The translations under genes and the position numbers were made by a program. Shown here piece after piece: positions 9,201-16,926 of a stretch of DNA of 64,000 bases. A model generated the notes under the pieces. That model saw nothing but the letters and a program-made list of their open reading frames with translations. It was not told the DNA's origin and made no database searches. Source of the DNA: an uncultured Flavobacterium sp. (GTDB lineage: Bacteria > Bacteroidota > Bacteroidia > Flavobacteriales > Flavobacteriaceae); the NCBI RefSeq assembly GCF_951805225.1, contig NZ_OX638201.1, positions 6,076,001 through 6,140,000 of the forward strand, given 5' to 3'. Positions within the stretch are counted from its first letter, which is position 1, and every line of letters begins with the position of its first letter.

Positions 9201-9293
9201 CTAAACGAAAATATTGTGTTTAAGCTTCGGGATTATGTGTTGAAATAAAATATTTATGAATTACGCCCAACGGGTTAGAATGATTATAAAGTT

Positions 9294-10775
9294 ATGTATT
9301 ATATAGGATATGATATTGGAAGTTCTTCTGTCAAGGTAGCCTTGGTAGAAGCTGAAACGGGAAAAAAAGTAATTGTTTTGCATGAGCCTCAAAACGAAAT
9401 GGAAATTTTGTCACTGCACTCAGATTGGGCAGAGCAGGATCCGGAGATTTGGTGGCAGCACATTTGTGTAGCAACTAAAAGAGCTATTCGTGAAGCCAAT
9501 ATAGATGCATCGAAAATTCAGGGCGTTGGAATTTCCTATCAAATGCACGGATTGGTTATCGTAGATGCAACGGGAAATGCGCTTCGAAATTCTATTATTT
9601 GGTGCGATAGCCGTGCAGTTGAGATTGGAAATAAGGCTTTCGCCGAAATTGGAGAAGAAAAATGCATGAAACATTTGTTGAATTCTCCGGGAAACTTCAC
9701 CGCTTCAAAACTAAAATGGGTGAAAGAAAATGAACCCGAAATTTATAATAAAATTTATAAATACATGCTTCCGGGAGATTACATCGCTTTGAAATTGACA
9801 GGCGAAGTAACCACTACCAAAAACGGTTTGTCTGAAGGAATGCTTTGGGATTATAAAGAAAATAAAGTAGCTGACTGGCTTTTAGATTACTACGGAATCG
9901 ACCAATCGCTGACGCCAAAAATTGTAGAAAATTTTACCAATCAAGGTATTTTGACAGAGAAAGCTTCAAAAGAATCAGGACTTCCTGTTGGTATTCCGGT
10001 AGTTTACAGAGCAGGCGATCAGCCTAATAATGCTTTGGCTTTGAATGTTTTAAATCCGGGAGAAGTGGCTGCAACAGGCGGAACTTCTGGTGTTTTTTAT
10101 GCGGTAAGCGAAATATCGTCGGGAAAAAGTACAAGAGTAAACAATTTTGTACACGTTAATTACGAATTAGAAACGCCTAGAGTTGGTAAACTTTTAAATA
10201 TTAACGGAGCAGGAATTCAATACAGATGGCTTCGAAATAATATGGGTAATGAAACCTATGAATCAATGAATCGTAAAGCAACGAAAATTGATATTGGGTC
10301 GGATGGTGTTGTCGTGATTCCGTTTGGGAATGGCGCGGAGCGTATGTTCAACAATAAAAACATCGGAACACATTTTTTAAACCTCAATTTAAATATTCAC
10401 AATAGCGCTCATTTGTTTAGAGCATCTTTAGAGGGAATCGCTTTTTCATTTGTATACGGAATGGAATGTTTAAAAGATGATAATGCTGCAATTAATGTAA
10501 TTAGAGCAGGAAATGACAATTTATTTCGCTCAGAAATTTTCTCAAATACCGTTGCTACTTTAATTGGTCATGAAATCGAGATTTACAACACAACCGGAGC
10601 TGTTGGAGCAGCAAGAGCTGTAGGTTTAGAAGATGGTGATTATAACAAATTTGGTTCAAGTATTACGACCAATGATCACGTTATGACATTTTTACCATTG
10701 AAAAATAGAGAACCTTATGAAGCGGCATATCAAAAATGGAAACAAGAATTAGAATTAATATTAACAACTAAATAA
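9294..10775 (+). CDS. xylB: Xylulokinase
   Basis: Phosphorylates D-xylulose to xylulose 5-phosphate with ATP in the cytoplasm. The 493 residues form an FGGY-family kinase: N-terminal ATPase motif YIGYDIGSSSVKVALVE, MHGLVIVDATGN in the sugar-binding region, the catalytic Asp242 in RAGDQPNNALA, and ATGGTSGVFY for the phosphate loop. The stop is 8 bp before the xylA start, so the two are co-transcribed. Other FGGY kinases such as ribulokinase look alike, but the xylose isomerase next door settles the call. Confidence 0.95.
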   Translation: MYYIGYDIGSSSVKVALVEAETGKKVIVLHEPQNEMEILSLHSDWAEQDPEIWWQHICVATKRAIREANIDASKIQGVGISYQMHGLVIVDATGNALRNSIIWCDSRAVEIGNKAFAEIGEEKCMKHLLNSPGNFTASKLKWVKENEPEIYNKIYKYMLPGDYIALKLTGEVTTTKNGLSEGMLWDYKENKVADWLLDYYGIDQSLTPKIVENFTNQGILTEKASKESGLPVGIPVVYRAGDQPNNALALNVLNPGEVAATGGTSGVFYAVSEISSGKSTRVNNFVHVNYELETPRVGKLLNINGAGIQYRWLRNNMGNETYESMNRKATKIDIGSDGVVVIPFGNGAERMFNNKNIGTHFLNLNLNIHNSAHLFRASLEGIAFSFVYGMECLKDDNAAINVIRAGNDNLFRSEIFSNTVATLIGHEIEIYNTTGAVGAARAVGLEDGDYNKFGSSITTNDHVMTFLPLKNREPYEAAYQKWKQELELILTTK

Positions 10776-10783
10776 AGAATCAA

Positions 10784-12109
10784 ATGATAGTTTTAGGAGA
10801 TAAAGAATACTACAAAGGCATTGGACAAATTAAGTTTGAAGGAAAGGAATCAGACAATCCATTAGCATTCAAATATTACAATCCGGATCAAATTGTGGCT
10901 GGAAAAACAATGCGCGAGCATTTTAGATTTGCCATTGCTTATTGGCATACATTCTGCGGACAAGGAAGTGATCCGTTTGGACCAGGAACTCAGAATTTTG
11001 CATGGGATCAGGCTACAGATGCAGTTCAGGCGGCAAAAGATAAAGCAGATGCGGCTTTTGAATTTATCAGCAAAATGGGATTTGATTACTTCTGTTTTCA
11101 CGATTATGATTTAATTGCAGAAGGACCAACATTTGCTGAATCAGAAAGACGTTTGGCGGCAATTACAGAATACTTAAAAGAGAAAAAAGCAGCCTCTGGA
11201 ATTAAATTGCTTTGGGGAACTTCTAACTGTTTCTCAAATCCAAGATTTATGAACGGAGCAGCTACAAATCCTGATTTTAATGTTGTGGCAAGAGCTGGAG
11301 GTCAGGTAAAATTAGCGTTGGATGCAACTATCGCTTTAGATGGAGAAAACTACGTATTCTGGGGCGGTAGAGAAGGTTATATGTCTTTATTGAATACAGA
11401 TATGGGAAGAGAATTAGACCACATGGCGCAGTTCTTGACAATGTCCAGAGATTATGCAAGATCACAAGGTTTTAAAGGAACATTCTTTATCGAGCCAAAG
11501 CCAATGGAACCATCAAAACATCAATACGATTTTGACTCGGCAACTGCAATTGGATTCTTAAAAGAATATGGCTTGGATAAAGATTTCAAAATCAATATTG
11601 AGGTAAATCATGCAACCTTGGCACAGCACACTTTTCAGCATGAATTAGAAGTTGCTGCAAAAGCCGGAATGTTAGGAAGCATTGATGCCAACAGAGGTGA
11701 TTATCAAAATGGCTGGGATACAGATCAATTTCCAAACAACATTCAGGAAACTACAGAAGCAATGTTGGTATTCTTAAAAGCTGGCGGATTACAAGGCGGA
11801 GGAGTAAACTTTGATGCAAAAATCAGAAGAAATTCTACAGATATAGAAGATGTATTTTTAGCGCATATTGGTGGTGCTGATACTTTTGCAAGAGCATTGT
11901 TGACTGCAGATAAAATTATTAGCTCTTCTCCTTATGAGAAATTAAGAACAGAAAGATACAGTTCATTCGATTCTGGAAAAGGTAAAGATTTCGAAAACGG
12001 AAAATTAAACCTTAAAGATTTATATGATATCGCAAACCAAAACGGAGAGTTAACACTTCAAAGTGGCAAACAAGAATTGTTTGAAAATATCATTAACCAA
12101 TATATTTAA
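10784..12109 (+). CDS. xylA: Xylose isomerase
   Basis: Interconverts D-xylose and D-xylulose using two divalent metal ions. Its 441 residues are close to the 440 of E. coli XylA, the long class II form. Visible motifs include the catalytic His106 in FCFHDYDL, FWGGREGY, the metal-site segment FIEPKPMEPSKHQYD, NIEVNHATLAQHTF, and LGSIDANRGDYQNGWDTDQFP. The gene sits 8 bp behind xylB and before a transaldolase, making a complete route from xylose into the pentose phosphate pathway. Confidence 0.98.
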   Translation: MIVLGDKEYYKGIGQIKFEGKESDNPLAFKYYNPDQIVAGKTMREHFRFAIAYWHTFCGQGSDPFGPGTQNFAWDQATDAVQAAKDKADAAFEFISKMGFDYFCFHDYDLIAEGPTFAESERRLAAITEYLKEKKAASGIKLLWGTSNCFSNPRFMNGAATNPDFNVVARAGGQVKLALDATIALDGENYVFWGGREGYMSLLNTDMGRELDHMAQFLTMSRDYARSQGFKGTFFIEPKPMEPSKHQYDFDSATAIGFLKEYGLDKDFKINIEVNHATLAQHTFQHELEVAAKAGMLGSIDANRGDYQNGWDTDQFPNNIQETTEAMLVFLKAGGLQGGGVNFDAKIRRNSTDIEDVFLAHIGGADTFARALLTADKIISSSPYEKLRTERYSSFDSGKGKDFENGKLNLKDLYDIANQNGELTLQSGKQELFENIINQYI

Positions 12110-12130
12110 TTGATAAAACTTATATAGAAA

Positions 12131-12161
12131 GACCTAACAGGTTTCAAAAACCTGTTAGGTC
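12131..12161 (+). repeat. Perfect 14-bp hairpin repeat between xylA and tal
   Basis: GACCTAACAGGTTT, a 3-nt loop, then AAACCTGTTAGGTC. Sequences of this form are, to my knowledge, common intergenic hairpins in Flavobacteriia. There is no T-tract after it (CTACTG follows), so it is probably not an intrinsic terminator, though it could stabilise the xylBA message. Confidence 0.75.
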
Positions 12162-12217
12162 TACTGTTTAAGAAATAAGATTAAAACTAACGAACCAATC
12201 TCAAACCAAAAAAAACT

Positions 12218-12874
12218 ATGAAATTTTTTATTGATACCGCCAATCTTGAAGACATTAAAGAAGCACAATCTTTGGGTGTTCTTGATGGCGTAACAACCAA
12301 CCCGTCTTTGATGGCCAAAGAAGGAATTACCGGAAAAGATAATATCCTAAAACGCTATCTTGATATTTGTAACATTGTTGACGGAGATGTTTCTGCCGAA
12401 GTAATCTCGACAGATTTTGACGGAATGATCAGAGAAGGTGAAGAACTTGCCGGACTGCATCCGCAGATTGTGGTGAAATTACCTATGATTGCTGATGGTG
12501 TAAAAGCGTGTAAATATTTTTCATCAAAAGGAATCAGAACGAATGTTACTTTGGTATTTTCTGCCGGACAGGCATTATTAGCAGCAAAAGCCGGCGCAAC
12601 CTATGTTTCTCCGTTTCTAGGAAGATTAGATGATATTTCGACTGATGGAATGCATTTAATTGCAGAGATCAGGGAAATTTATGATAACTATGATTATAAA
12701 ACTCAGATTCTCTCGGCTTCGATAAGACATACAATGCATGTTGTAAACTGTGCAAAAGTGGGTTCAGATGTTATGACCGGACCTCTTTCTGCGATTAAAG
12801 GATTATTGAAACATCCATTGACCGATATAGGACTTAATCAATTTATTGAAGATGCAAAAAAGATGAAATTATAA
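12218..12874 (+). CDS. tal: Transaldolase, short TalC/FSA-type
   Basis: Transfers a dihydroxyacetone unit in the non-oxidative pentose phosphate pathway. At 218 residues it belongs to the short decameric subfamily rather than the 310-residue E. coli TalB type. Motifs are MKFFIDTANLEDI, GVTTNPSLMAKEG, the Schiff-base Lys87 in IVVKLPM, and YVSPFLGRLDD. This subfamily also includes fructose 6-phosphate aldolase; the xylose operon context favours transaldolase. The gene is followed by a terminator at 12926. Confidence 0.92.
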   Translation: MKFFIDTANLEDIKEAQSLGVLDGVTTNPSLMAKEGITGKDNILKRYLDICNIVDGDVSAEVISTDFDGMIREGEELAGLHPQIVVKLPMIADGVKACKYFSSKGIRTNVTLVFSAGQALLAAKAGATYVSPFLGRLDDISTDGMHLIAEIREIYDNYDYKTQILSASIRHTMHVVNCAKVGSDVMTGPLSAIKGLLKHPLTDIGLNQFIEDAKKMKL

Positions 12875-12925
12875 GTTTCTTTTTTGCCTAATTAATAAAT
12901 AAAAGTTTAATGATTTTATAATATC

Positions 12926-12962
12926 AAAACTCCTTTTGGATTTAATTTGAAAGGAGTTTTTT
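12926..12962 (+). terminator. Intrinsic terminator after the xyl operon
   Basis: Arms AAAACTCCTTTT and GAAAGGAGTTTT with an 11-nt loop (GGATTTAATTT), followed by TT and a TTTT run. It lies 51 bp past the tal stop and closes the catabolic block on the left of the window. Confidence 0.85.
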
Positions 12963-12972
12963 CTGTTTTATA

Positions 12973-12986
12973 GACAACCAATTGTC
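12973..12986 (+). promoter_or_regulatory. Degenerate operator-like palindrome
   Basis: GACAACCAATTGTC resembles the ACAACCGATTGT element at 13151, 180 bp downstream, but has CA in place of the central CG. It could be an auxiliary site for the same regulator or a chance palindrome. No -7 box follows it. Confidence 0.3.
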
Positions 12987-13150
12987 TTGTAATTTTTTCT
13001 TTAGCTAAATGTTGAGAATGCCATAATAGTATTAAAGTTAGAATTGAAATCAAACACTAAAACAGAGAGTGTGTAATATTTTGGCACATTAATTAAATAG
13101 ACTGTTTTTTATCTAACAATTTTTTATCGATTCTTGAAAAAAAATATCAA

Positions 13151-13187
13151 ACAACCGATTGTGTGTTGGTTGTTTTTTCTATATTTG
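13151..13187 (+). promoter_or_regulatory. Promoter with overlapping operator-like element
   Basis: A Bacteroidota-type promoter: TTG at 13159-13161 serves as the -33 box and TATATTTG at 13180-13187 as the -7 box (consensus TAnnTTTG), with an 18-bp spacer. The element ACAACCGATTGT at 13151-13162 covers the -33 box, and a second arm GGTTGT follows at 13168-13173. The same layout and the same downstream bases, TAATAAATACACTTAT, occur at 42632. A bound protein would block polymerase, so repression is the simplest reading. This is the only convincing promoter seen before the GH43 gene at 13569. Confidence 0.75.
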
Positions 13188-13193
13188 TAATAA

Positions 13194-13417
13194 ATACACT
13201 TATCTATTAAGCCAAACCAAACTTCTAACACTCTAAACCAATTTTATGATAAACTTATTACGAGCAGACAAATCTGCTTATCAAAATTCAGGGTTTTAAC
13301 CTTGGTACTAAAAGCAAATTTAACCGTAGTTATAAGTGTTGATTTTACAGAATAACTTTATAAGTTGGTTATTTAAGTTTGCTTTAGTTAAAGCCGAGGA
13401 ATTATCCCTCGGCTTTT
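13194..13417 (+). ncRNA. Structured leader or small RNA ending in a terminator
   Basis: The predicted transcript from the promoter at 13180 runs about 220 nt to a terminator before any large ORF. It contains a hairpin AGCAGA-CAAA-TCTGCT near 13264, and a long stem in which AAAGCAAATTTAACC (13311-13325) pairs with the segment around 13368-13385, with inner arms TTATAAGT and ACTTTATAA. A 17-codon frame (MINLLRADKSAYQNSGF, 13246-13299) overlaps the first hairpin and could be a leader peptide or chance. It may be an attenuating leader for the operon from 13569, or a separate sRNA. The start site is inferred from the -7 box. The 150 bp after the terminator hold no recognised promoter. Confidence 0.55.
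13390..13417 (+). terminator. Intrinsic terminator inside the leader region
   Basis: AAAGCCGAGG, loop AATTAT, then CCCTCGGCTTTT. The arms pair AAAGCCGAGG with CCTCGGCTTT. It lies 151 bp before the GH43 start at 13569, so transcripts from the 13151 promoter must read through it to reach the operon. The terminator of the sister leader at 42793 shares the AAAGCCGA start. Confidence 0.8.
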
Positions 13418-13568
13418 AAATTGTAAACTCAATTTTTGACTGGAAGTGTTTTGATAAACATTGAAGATCAATAAAATACCAAACATAGAATCCGACGTAT
13501 TTCAAATTAAATATTTTAAAATAACCTAACATTTTCCAGGAGATGTTAATAATAAATAATTAGTATAA

Positions 13569-15296
13569 ATGAAGCAGCGAATAATATTTTACTTATTACC
13601 AATATTGTTTCTTTTTTCTTTTAAAGCAATAGCAGCAAACGATACCCTTACAAAAAAGAAAAGTAAAAAAACACCTATTTTTTCTAATGTTGTATATCAG
13701 GGCAATGATCCTGTTTATAAAAATAATCCGTTAAAACCAGACGAGTTTTATTCTCCAATTTTGCAGGGATGTTATCCTGATCCGGCCATTACCAGAAAGG
13801 GAGATGATTATTATATGGTATGTTCTTCATTTGCGATGTTTCCGGGTGTGCCAATTTTTCACTCTAAAGATTTAGTCAATTGGACAGATTTGGGAGGTGT
13901 TTTAAATAATGTATCAGAATTTAATCCGCATGATACGGGGATTAGTGCCGGTGTGTATGCGCCTGGAATTACTTATAATCCGCATAATGATACTTTTTAT
14001 ATGATTGTTACCGCATTTTCCGGAGGTCTTGGAAATATTATTGTTAAAACAAAAGATCCTATGAAAGGATGGGGAAGTCCTGTCAAATTAGATTTTGGCG
14101 GAATCGACCCTTCCATATTTTTTGATGAGAACGGCAAAGGTTACATTGTTCATAATGATGCGCCCGATAAAGGAAAAGAATTATATGAGGGACATCGCGT
14201 AATTAAAGTTTGGGAATATGATACAAATACAGATAAAGTAATTCCCGGTACAGATAAAATTATTGTTGACGGAGGTGTAGATCTTTCAAAAAGACCAATT
14301 TGGATTGAAGCGCCACATTTATATAAAAAAAACGGGAAATATTATTTAATGTGTGCCGAAGGTGGAACAGGAGGAAATCACAGCGAGGTTATTTTTATTA
14401 GCGATAATCCAAAAGGGCCTTTCAAACCATCATCAAATAATCCGATTCTTACCCAGCGTTATTTTCCAAAAGACAGAAAAGATAAAGTTGATTGGGCAGG
14501 TCATGCAGATTTAGTTCTGGGACCTGATAATAAATACTATGGAGTTTTCTTAGGCATTCGCCCAAATAATGAAGATAGAGTAAACATAGGAAGAGAGACT
14601 TTTATATTGCCTGTAGATTGGTCTGGTGAATTTCCTGTTTTTGAAAACGGATTAGTTCCAATGCAGCCAAAATTAAAAATGCCAGCTGGAGTTACAAATA
14701 ATACAGGAAAGGATGGTTTTTTCCCGAATGGTAATTTCACTTTTACCGAAAATTTCACTTCTAAAAAATTAGATTTCAGATGGATTGGATTAAGAGGTCC
14801 ACGTGAAAATTTTATTTCATTAAGTAAAAAAGGTTTAGAAATAACACCATTTGAAACAAACATAAAAGAAGTTAAACCAACTTCGACGCTTTTTTACAGA
14901 CAGCAGCACAATATATTTTCATTTACAACAGCACTTGATTATAAACCACAATCAGAAAAGGATTTAGCAGGTATTGTCTGTCTTCAGAATGAGCGTTTTA
15001 ATTATGTTTTTGGAATCACAAAAAAAGGAAATGACACTTTTATTTTGTTAGAAAGAACAGAAAAAGGACAATCAAAAATTATAGCAAGTTCTAAAATCAA
15101 AGTAACAAATTTACTTCGTTTACAGGTAAAAGCAACAGGCGATAATTATGAATTTAGTTATGCTGTGAATGGAGTAGATTTTGAAAATTTGGGAGGAATT
15201 GTTTCGGGAGATATTCTTTCGACAAATGTTGCAGGAGGTTTTACTGGAGCATTGGTAGGATTGTATGCTACTTCTGCAAATGATGCTCGTCCTTAA
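13569..15296 (+). CDS. Exported GH43 beta-xylosidase/arabinofuranosidase with C-terminal beta-sandwich
   Basis: A 575-residue exported enzyme with a signal peptide of about 23 residues. The GH43 propeller spans about 60-390 with Asp71 in QGCYPDPAIT (base), Asp180 in GGIDPSIFF and Glu247 in WIEAPHLYK (acid). Residues about 400-575 form the concanavalin-like C-terminal domain usual in xylosidase-type GH43 enzymes. It probably removes xylose or arabinose from xylan oligosaccharides in the periplasm. It is the first gene behind the leader at 13194 and heads a run of exported enzymes. The exact sugar released is not clear from sequence. Confidence 0.9.
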   Translation: MKQRIIFYLLPILFLFSFKAIAANDTLTKKKSKKTPIFSNVVYQGNDPVYKNNPLKPDEFYSPILQGCYPDPAITRKGDDYYMVCSSFAMFPGVPIFHSKDLVNWTDLGGVLNNVSEFNPHDTGISAGVYAPGITYNPHNDTFYMIVTAFSGGLGNIIVKTKDPMKGWGSPVKLDFGGIDPSIFFDENGKGYIVHNDAPDKGKELYEGHRVIKVWEYDTNTDKVIPGTDKIIVDGGVDLSKRPIWIEAPHLYKKNGKYYLMCAEGGTGGNHSEVIFISDNPKGPFKPSSNNPILTQRYFPKDRKDKVDWAGHADLVLGPDNKYYGVFLGIRPNNEDRVNIGRETFILPVDWSGEFPVFENGLVPMQPKLKMPAGVTNNTGKDGFFPNGNFTFTENFTSKKLDFRWIGLRGPRENFISLSKKGLEITPFETNIKEVKPTSTLFYRQQHNIFSFTTALDYKPQSEKDLAGIVCLQNERFNYVFGITKKGNDTFILLERTEKGQSKIIASSKIKVTNLLRLQVKATGDNYEFSYAVNGVDFENLGGIVSGDILSTNVAGGFTGALVGLYATSANDARP

Positions 15297-15331
15297 TAGA
15301 AAATGGGGCAGTTTTAATTTGAATTAAATAG

Positions 15332-15416
15332 ACTTTGCGACTTCGCGACTTTGAGAGATTTAATCCTTTCTCTAAACAGCGAGAAATTTGCACGCAAAGA
15401 CGCAGAGTCGCAAAGT
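15332..15416 (+). repeat. Dispersed inverted repeat (CGCAAAG type)
   Basis: Perfect 11-bp arms, ACTTTGCGACT at 15332-15342 and AGTCGCAAAGT at 15406-15416, surrounded by further CGCAAAGACGC-like units. Part of the same motif (CGCAAAGGCGC) appears at 48599. It lies between GH43 and the esterase gene. A frame opening at 15388 inside the repeat reads into the esterase, but is not a likely start. Confidence 0.7.
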
Positions 15417-15492
15417 TTTATTACTCCAGCTAAAGCTGAAGGCAATACAATTAATACCAAAAGACAAAAATGTATTTATAATTTTCAATAAA

Positions 15493-16737
15493 ATGAACGT
15501 AAAAGCAAAGTCTATTAAATACATTATATTTTTTACTCTCCTAATTTTAATTGCAGGATGCAGCTCTAATAAAGCATCAATTAAAACGACAGAGAAAAAA
15601 GACACTCAAAATTGGACAGGAACTTGGGCAACAGCTCAGATGCTTGTCGAACCCAATAATATGCCACCTTCACCGGGACTTGCACAAAATACGCTTCGTC
15701 AGATTATTAAAGTATCGTTGGGAGGTAAAAAAAATAGACTTCGTTTTTCTAATTTATTTAGCGATCAGCCTACGGTTATTAAATCAGTAAGTGTTGCCAA
15801 CGTTATTGAGGCTCCGACTGTAGATGCAAAAACGCAGAAAACATTGAGTTTTAAAGGCAATCCGCAAGTAATATTAGGACCAAATGAAGAAGTATATTCA
15901 GATGATTTGGATTTCGAATTGAAGCCCGGACAGCTTTTAGCCATTACGATTTATTATGGAGAAGTTTCATCAAAAGTAACTGGACATCCCGGTTCTCGTA
16001 CGACTTCTTATATTATGGAAGGAGATCATATCAATAATACATCTTTTGCGGGAGCGGTAAAAACAGATCATTGGTATTCTATTATGGGAGTTGAAATCAG
16101 TTCGGATAAAGAAGAGACGAATGTCGTTTGCTTAGGAAATTCTATCATTGATGGACGTGGATCAGGAACGAACAAACAGAATCGATGGACAGACATTTTA
16201 GCAGCACGTTTGAATGCCAATAAAAGTACAGCACATATTGGAGTTTTGAATTTAGGAATTGGAGGAAATTGTGTCGTTAGAGGCGGTTTAGGCCCAACAG
16301 CTTTAAGTCGTTTTGACCGAGATGTTCTTTCTCAAAAAGGAACCAAATGGCTAATTATTCTAGAAGGAATAAATGATATAGGCGGTATTAAAAAAACAGA
16401 AGACCCATCTCTTACAGCAAAAGAAATTATTGACGGTTATAAAATAATGATTGATAAAGCCCATGCAAAAGGAATAAAAGTATTTGGCGGTACAATTTTA
16501 CCATTTGAAAAATCTTTTTATGATGCGCCATACAAACAACAGGCAAGAGATGTTGTAAATGAATGGATTCGCGCCAAAGGTAATTTTGATGCCGTAATTG
16601 ATTTTGATAAAGAAATGGTTTCAGGCATTGGTTCCAAAACAATTTTATCAGATATGCATGATGGAGATTTTCTGCATCCAAATGAAAAAGGATATCAGAG
16701 AATGGGAGAAGCTATAGACTTAAATTTATTTAAGTAG
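15493..16737 (+). CDS. XynE-like SGNH/GDSL carbohydrate esterase, lipoprotein
   Basis: Probably a xylan acetyl esterase. I chose the ATG at 15493 because it gives a clean lipoprotein signal (AGC, Cys23); the earlier in-frame ATG at 15388 lies in a dispersed repeat and would bury it. Residues about 35-205 look like a beta-rich N-terminal domain. The SGNH part follows: nucleophile Ser217 in CLGNSIIDGRG, the Asn block EGINDIGG, and Asp/His in DGDFLHPNEKGY (His395). It resembles the XynE-like esterases of rumen Prevotella. The context, next to the CE6-CE1 gene, supports deacetylation, but the ester it cleaves is inferred. Confidence 0.85.
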   Translation: MNVKAKSIKYIIFFTLLILIAGCSSNKASIKTTEKKDTQNWTGTWATAQMLVEPNNMPPSPGLAQNTLRQIIKVSLGGKKNRLRFSNLFSDQPTVIKSVSVANVIEAPTVDAKTQKTLSFKGNPQVILGPNEEVYSDDLDFELKPGQLLAITIYYGEVSSKVTGHPGSRTTSYIMEGDHINNTSFAGAVKTDHWYSIMGVEISSDKEETNVVCLGNSIIDGRGSGTNKQNRWTDILAARLNANKSTAHIGVLNLGIGGNCVVRGGLGPTALSRFDRDVLSQKGTKWLIILEGINDIGGIKKTEDPSLTAKEIIDGYKIMIDKAHAKGIKVFGGTILPFEKSFYDAPYKQQARDVVNEWIRAKGNFDAVIDFDKEMVSGIGSKTILSDMHDGDFLHPNEKGYQRMGEAIDLNLFK

Positions 16738-16756
16738 ATGTGTTTTTCAAATAAAA

Positions 16757-16816
16757 GCACAGATTAAAAAGATCATAAAATAAAAATCTTCTCAATCTGC
16801 AAAATCTGCGTGAAAA
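16757..16816 (+). repeat. Dispersed GCAGATT-type intergenic repeat
   Basis: GCACAGATTAAAAAGATC and, about 20 bp on, AATCTTCTCAATCTGC followed by AAATCTGCGTGAAAAAA form an imperfect inverted repeat. The AATCTGCGTGAAA arm is identical to that at 3103-3115. Only this repeat was seen between the two esterase genes. Confidence 0.65.
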
Positions 16817-16926
16817 AATATTTAGCGCACAGTTTTAATTTGGAAATCAAAATAGAATTTAGGAGTTAAATAATACACATTTCAAGAGTCAGAAATTTTA
16901 ATTATAAATTTTAACTAAAGTATAAA

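Noticed and set aside
12131..12161. Hairpin between xylA and tal as a terminator
   Set aside because: The stem is strong but no T-tract follows, and tal continues in the same direction with a proper terminator after it.
15388..15492. In-frame extension upstream of the SGNH esterase start
   Set aside because: It lies in a dispersed repeat and would put a 35-residue hydrophilic stretch before a good lipoprotein signal.
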